Assembly (NCBI GenBank): GCA_020051025.1
Contig: JAGVJS010000028.1
Span: 1-8,466, forward strand
From: Sphingobium sp.
Lineage (GTDB): Bacteria > Pseudomonadota > Alphaproteobacteria > Sphingomonadales > Sphingomonadaceae
Direction: 5' to 3'
Length of the DNA stretch: 8,466 nucleotides
Shown here one piece after another: positions 5,405-8,466 of this stretch. Numbering within the stretch: the stretch's first letter is position 1; the number at the start of each line of letters is the position of its first letter. Made by a program: the position numbers and the translations under genes. The notes below the pieces were generated by a model that saw only the letters and a program-made list of their open reading frames with translations, was not told where the DNA came from and did not search any database.

Positions 5405-7315
5405 TTATGGCGCGATCGGCAGCCAGACGGCGCTGGCCGCGTCGCCGCCCCAATGGATCGTCTCAGTCGCCTTTACATAATCGGCCGGCTTGGCGTCCAT
5501 GATGGACGGCACCCAGCTTTGCGGGTTGCGATCATAAAGGGGGAACAGGCTCGACTGCACCTGCACCATGATCTTGTGCCCCGGCAGGAACATATGATTG
5601 ACATTGGGCAGCGACCATTTGAACGCATAGGTCTTGCCCGGCTCCAGCGCGGCTGGCGTGGCAAAGCCGTTCACATAGCGCCCGCGGAAAATCTCGATGC
5701 CGATACCCAGTTGATAGCCCGCCATGGCCGGGTCGGCGGAATGTTCCTGCGGATACACGTCGATCAGCTTGACCACAAAATCGCTGTCCTGCCCGCTGGT
5801 CGCCGCGCGCAGATCGACCTTGGGCGCCCCCATGATGTGCAGCGGCTTGTCCAGCACCGGCGTGGTGTAGCTCAGCACATCCGGCCGCCCGTCGACGAAG
5901 CGCTGATCATGGACCAGCCAGGTGCGCCATTCCTCACCCTGCATATGGACGGGGCGGGGCAGCATCGGCACCGGCTTGGCCGGGTCCGATACATAGCTGT
6001 CGCTGCCCTGTTGCGGCTTCATCCAGGACAGGCCGAACCCCGCGGCCAGATAGAGCGGTGTGTAATTACCTGCCGGCCATTGCTTCGACACCGCCCAGCG
6101 ATTGTCGCCGGTGGCATAGGTCAGCACCGGCGGCGTGTCGCATCCGGGCGTGACGGTCTTCAGATGGCAGTCGAGGAACGGCTTCATATAGCGGGTGCGG
6201 AACTGCAACCCGGTGTCGCCCTCCCATTTGAGCGGACCCAGTTCGCGCGCCTCATAATTGACCTGGCTGTGCCGCCACGGACCGATCGCCAGGCTGACCA
6301 TGTCGTTGTTCGCGTCCTGCTTCTCCAGCGCCTGATAGACCGCCGGCGCGCCATAGCTGTCCTCCTGGTCCCATTGCCCCACGACCAGCATGGTTGGCAC
6401 GGTCAGCTTGCGCGTCTCCAGCAATTTGTCGACCGCCTGCCCCTGCCACCATGCGTCATAGCTCGGATGCTCCAGCACCTTGCGCACCACCGGCAGGTCC
6501 ATCAATCCATAGGCCCGCGCATAGTCAGCCGCCGATCCCGCGGCCAGATAGGCTTCATATTCGTCGCCCGTCCCCTTGGGCACCGCGCCGCCGCCCTTCT
6601 TCACCGTCTGGCCCAGATCATAGTCGAAGCCGAAGGTGCGGAAGGCGCCATTGTGGAACCAGTCGTCGCCCATCCAGCCATCGACCATCGGGCTTTGCGG
6701 CACCGCGGCCTTCAGCGCCGGGTGCGGGTCGATCAGCGCCATCAGCGATGTGAAGCCCAGATAGGAGGAGCCGGTGATGCCGACCTTCCCGTTGCTCTCC
6801 TTCACATTCTTCACCAGCCAGCCGATCGTGTCATAGGCATCGGTGGCGTGGTCCACCTGAGTGGGGTTGAGCGGCCCGCGCAGCGGCCGGTTCATGACAT
6901 AGTCGCCTTCCGACCCGTCCAGGCCGCGCACATCCTGATAGACCCGGATATAGCCGTCATTGACGAACGGCCCGTCCATGACCGGCAGGATTTCCTCGAT
7001 CTTCTGGCTGCGGTTGCGGCTGGTCGCCTTGTCCGCATTATAGGGCGTGCGGCTCAGCAGGATCGGCGCGTCGGTCACGCCCTTGCGATAGACGATGACG
7101 GTGAAGAGCTTCTTCCCGTCACGCATCGGAATCATCACCGTCCGCCGCACATAGTCGGCCTGCGGACGCACCCAGTTATAGGCCTTCACCTGCTCGTTCG
7201 CCATTGTGTCGGTCGGGGTGGCTGGATTGCCTTGGGCCAGCAGGGCAGGCGTGGCGAGCGACACGACCGAAGCGGCAAGGGCGAGATGTGCGAGCGTCGA
7301 AAGATATTTTCCCAT
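5405..7315 (-). CDS. Secreted alpha-amino-acid ester hydrolase (CocE/NonD, S15-like serine hydrolase)
   Basis: Exported alpha/beta-hydrolase that cleaves esters (and some amides) of alpha-amino acids (EC 3.1.1.43 type). ATG 7315 gives 636 residues, close to known Xanthomonas enzymes. A signal peptide (about 1-27, ALLA before QG) points to the periplasm. The catalytic domain has G182-S183-S184-Y185-L186-G187, with S184 as nucleophile and Y185 as likely oxyanion-hole residue. SPMVDGWMGDDWFH follows (209-221). WDQED (315-319) supplies acid D316, and PWRHS supplies H349. The carboxylate cluster that binds the substrate amino group appears intact (D217 or D218, E318, D319), which favours this class over cocaine-esterase or X-Pro dipeptidyl peptidase relatives. 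C383 and C392 could form a disulfide. The C-terminal third is the jelly-roll domain of the family. It lies 74 nt downstream of the GH106-like gene on the same strand, so one operon is likely. The start region is odd: no good ribosome site near the ATG, and the start codon sits in an inverted repeat (7311-7325). Natural substrate unknown. Confidence 0.9.
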   Translation of the reverse strand: MGKYLSTLAHLALAASVVSLATPALLAQGNPATPTDTMANEQVKAYNWVRPQADYVRRTVMIPMRDGKKLFTVIVYRKGVTDAPILLSRTPYNADKATSRNRSQKIEEILPVMDGPFVNDGYIRVYQDVRGLDGSEGDYVMNRPLRGPLNPTQVDHATDAYDTIGWLVKNVKESNGKVGITGSSYLGFTSLMALIDPHPALKAAVPQSPMVDGWMGDDWFHNGAFRTFGFDYDLGQTVKKGGGAVPKGTGDEYEAYLAAGSAADYARAYGLMDLPVVRKVLEHPSYDAWWQGQAVDKLLETRKLTVPTMLVVGQWDQEDSYGAPAVYQALEKQDANNDMVSLAIGPWRHSQVNYEARELGPLKWEGDTGLQFRTRYMKPFLDCHLKTVTPGCDTPPVLTYATGDNRWAVSKQWPAGNYTPLYLAAGFGLSWMKPQQGSDSYVSDPAKPVPMLPRPVHMQGEEWRTWLVHDQRFVDGRPDVLSYTTPVLDKPLHIMGAPKVDLRAATSGQDSDFVVKLIDVYPQEHSADPAMAGYQLGIGIEIFRGRYVNGFATPAALEPGKTYAFKWSLPNVNHMFLPGHKIMVQVQSSLFPLYDRNPQSWVPSIMDAKPADYVKATETIHWGGDAASAVWLPIAP

Positions 7316-7325
7316 GACGCATGGG
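7311..7325 (-). repeat. Inverted repeat enclosing the hydrolase start codon
   Basis: CCCATG (7311-7316) and CATGGG (7320-7325) are perfect reverse complements separated by 3 nt. In the minus-strand RNA the start AUG (7315-7313) lies in the 3' arm of this 6-bp stem, and a second, out-of-frame AUG lies in the 5' arm. The nearest GGAGG is about 21 nt upstream of the used ATG, too far for normal initiation. Translational coupling or start-codon masking is possible; a dimer binding site is another reading. Confidence 0.4.
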
Positions 7326-7389
7326 TGCGCCCGACGCCTCCGGCCGTCAAGGCCAGAAGAGCCGGGAAGCAAGGCGGCTTTGCGCGCGG

Positions 7390-8466
7390 CTATTTCAGCG
7401 TCACGTCGCGGGTGAAGAGCATCCGCACCGGACCCAGCAGCCCGGAATCGAGCAGCGGCTCGCCCGCCTGATAGAAGGTCCATGGCGTGAAGGTCACGCG
7501 CCCGCCGGCAGGCTTGGCCTCGCCCTTCTTATACCATTCGGGCAGCGCGGTAATTTTGCGCGCCATCACCGGCGTCATCTTGCCGTCCGGGCCGGGCTTC
7601 TCACCGATCATCCAGTCGGCATTGTCCACATAATGGCCCTCTTCGGGCAAGGCCGCGTCGCCGATCATCCGGTTGGCCCACAGGTTGGTGACGGATAGCG
7701 ACAGGTGATTGGCGCCGGCATGGACGGCGTCGGTAATGTCGACCCGATAGGGTTCCTTCCACACCACGCCCAGATCCTTGCCATTGACCTTCACGCCCGA
7801 CAGCACTTCTACCCGGCCCAGATCCAGCCAGATGCGCAATCCCTGTTTCAGTGCGTCGGCAGGCACATCGATCTGGCGCTCATAGGTGGCGGTGCCCGAA
7901 AAATGCCGCACGCCCGCATCGGCATGATGGCTGAGCGATTCCAGTTTGGGCAGCGTGATCGATGCCGGCGCACCGCGCCCCGGCTGCAACGCGACATGCC
8001 ATGCGCCCTCGATCGTCCTGGGTGCTGGCAGCTTCGCCGTCACGCTCTGCCCATTGCTGCTGGTGTAGCGTCCGCTTTCCCAGACGCGCATCGTCACGCC
8101 ACCATCGGCGCTGCGCGCGATATCAGCCGGGCTGGCGCTGATGGACGGGGCGGGCGGCCCGGCCGCCGCGATGTTCGCAATCTCCTGCGCGCTCAAGACC
8201 CGCGCATCGGTACGCAGCGGCGTGAAATTGCCCTCGAAGAAATAGGTGACGCCATTGGGCGCGGCCGGATCGGACCCGCCCGCAAAGACCGTACGTCCGC
8301 TTTTCAGGCCGGTACGTGCCAGCTTGCCGTTAATATAGAGGCTGGGCAAGCCCTTGTCGTAGACCAGGGCGAAATGGCTCCATCCCGCGATCGGCTGGTG
8401 CGACACCAGCACGGCAGGCACGTCGTCGGGCGATCCGCGCTCGATCACGAACGCGCCGTTGCGCCC
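7390..8466 (-). CDS. GH106-like glycoside hydrolase (probable alpha-L-rhamnosidase), C-terminal part with LamG-like module
   Basis: The frame is open through the right edge, so only the last 358 residues are present; a GTG at 8448 is internal, not a start. Visible residues 1-102 look like the second half of a LamG/concanavalin-like module: [26 protein letters not shown], then [21 protein letters not shown]. After a Pro/Ala/Ser linker (about 103-115) comes the C-terminal beta-sandwich region of GH106-type enzymes: [20 protein letters not shown] (212-231), [35 protein letters not shown] (253-270) and the closing [21 protein letters not shown] (329-349). The catalytic domain lies outside the window, so activity on alpha-L-rhamnosides (pectin side chains, plant glycosides, exopolysaccharide) is inferred from the family only. 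A GH2-like glycosidase sharing the sugar-binding fold is the main alternative. It is followed after 74 nt by the amino-acid ester hydrolase, probably in the same transcript. Confidence 0.78.
   Translation of the reverse strand, partial: GRNGAFVIERGSPDDVPAVLVSHQPIAGWSHFALVYDKGLPSLYINGKLARTGLKSGRTVFAGGSDPAAPNGVTYFFEGNFTPLRTDARVLSAQEIANIAAAGPPAPSISASPADIARSADGGVTMRVWESGRYTSSNGQSVTAKLPAPRTIEGAWHVALQPGRGAPASITLPKLESLSHHADAGVRHFSGTATYERQIDVPADALKQGLRIWLDLGRVEVLSGVKVNGKDLGVVWKEPYRVDITDAVHAGANHLSLSVTNLWANRMIGDAALPEEGHYVDNADWMIGEKPGPDGKMTPVMARKITALPEWYKKGEAKPAGGRVTFTPWTFYQAGEPLLDSGLLGPVRMLFTRDVTLK

Noticed and set aside
7316..7389. Possible terminator between the GH106-like gene and the ester hydrolase
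   Set aside because: A short GC stem (CTGGCC/GGCCGG with one G-U pair) is present but no T-run follows, so read-through is expected.
5360..7471. 703-residue open frame on the plus strand, opposite the ester hydrolase
   Set aside because: Same codon-bias artefact: His/Arg/Gln-rich with no domain. It begins inside the receptor terminator, and the minus strand carries an intact catalytic triad protein.

Overview
The window looks like a chromosomal stretch from a sphingomonad (Alphaproteobacteria; Sphingobium/Novosphingobium/Sphingomonas-like). This rests on moderately high GC with strongly GC-biased third codon positions, a TonB-dependent receptor of the type common in Sphingomonas, Caulobacter and Xanthomonas, and the C-terminus of a large GH106-type alpha-L-rhamnosidase, an enzyme class described from Sphingomonas. 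I cannot name a species from the sequence alone.

Left part (1-2277): two genes on the minus strand. The quinone-dependent D-lactate dehydrogenase gene dld (2180 to 468) is upstream of a FadR-subfamily GntR regulator that starts at TTG 381 and runs off the left edge. They are 86 nt apart. The middle (about 2278-2747) is a roughly 470-nt gap between dld and a divergent gene. It has no convincing gene but contains several inverted repeats, two of them perfect AT-rich palindromes, one in front of each divergent gene. Next comes the plus-strand TonB-dependent receptor (2748-5336), with a clean promoter-like element, a strong ribosome binding site and a textbook Rho-independent terminator (5362-5393).

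Right part (5405-8466): two convergent minus-strand genes, probably one operon. The upstream one is the C-terminal 358 residues of a GH106-like glycoside hydrolase carrying a LamG-like module. After a 74-nt gap comes a secreted alpha-amino-acid ester hydrolase (CocE/NonD family) with its catalytic triad and carboxylate cluster intact.

Together this reads as part of a carbohydrate or plant-material scavenging locus: receptor for outer-membrane uptake, exported glycosidase and esterase/aminoacyl hydrolase for trimming, a sugar-acid-type GntR regulator, and an enzyme feeding a C3 breakdown product (D-lactate) to the respiratory chain. The twin palindromes suggest that dld and the receptor are controlled together. 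The natural substrate is not visible. No RNA genes, insertion sequences, CRISPR arrays or phage genes were found. Several very long open frames opposite the real genes are composition artefacts.
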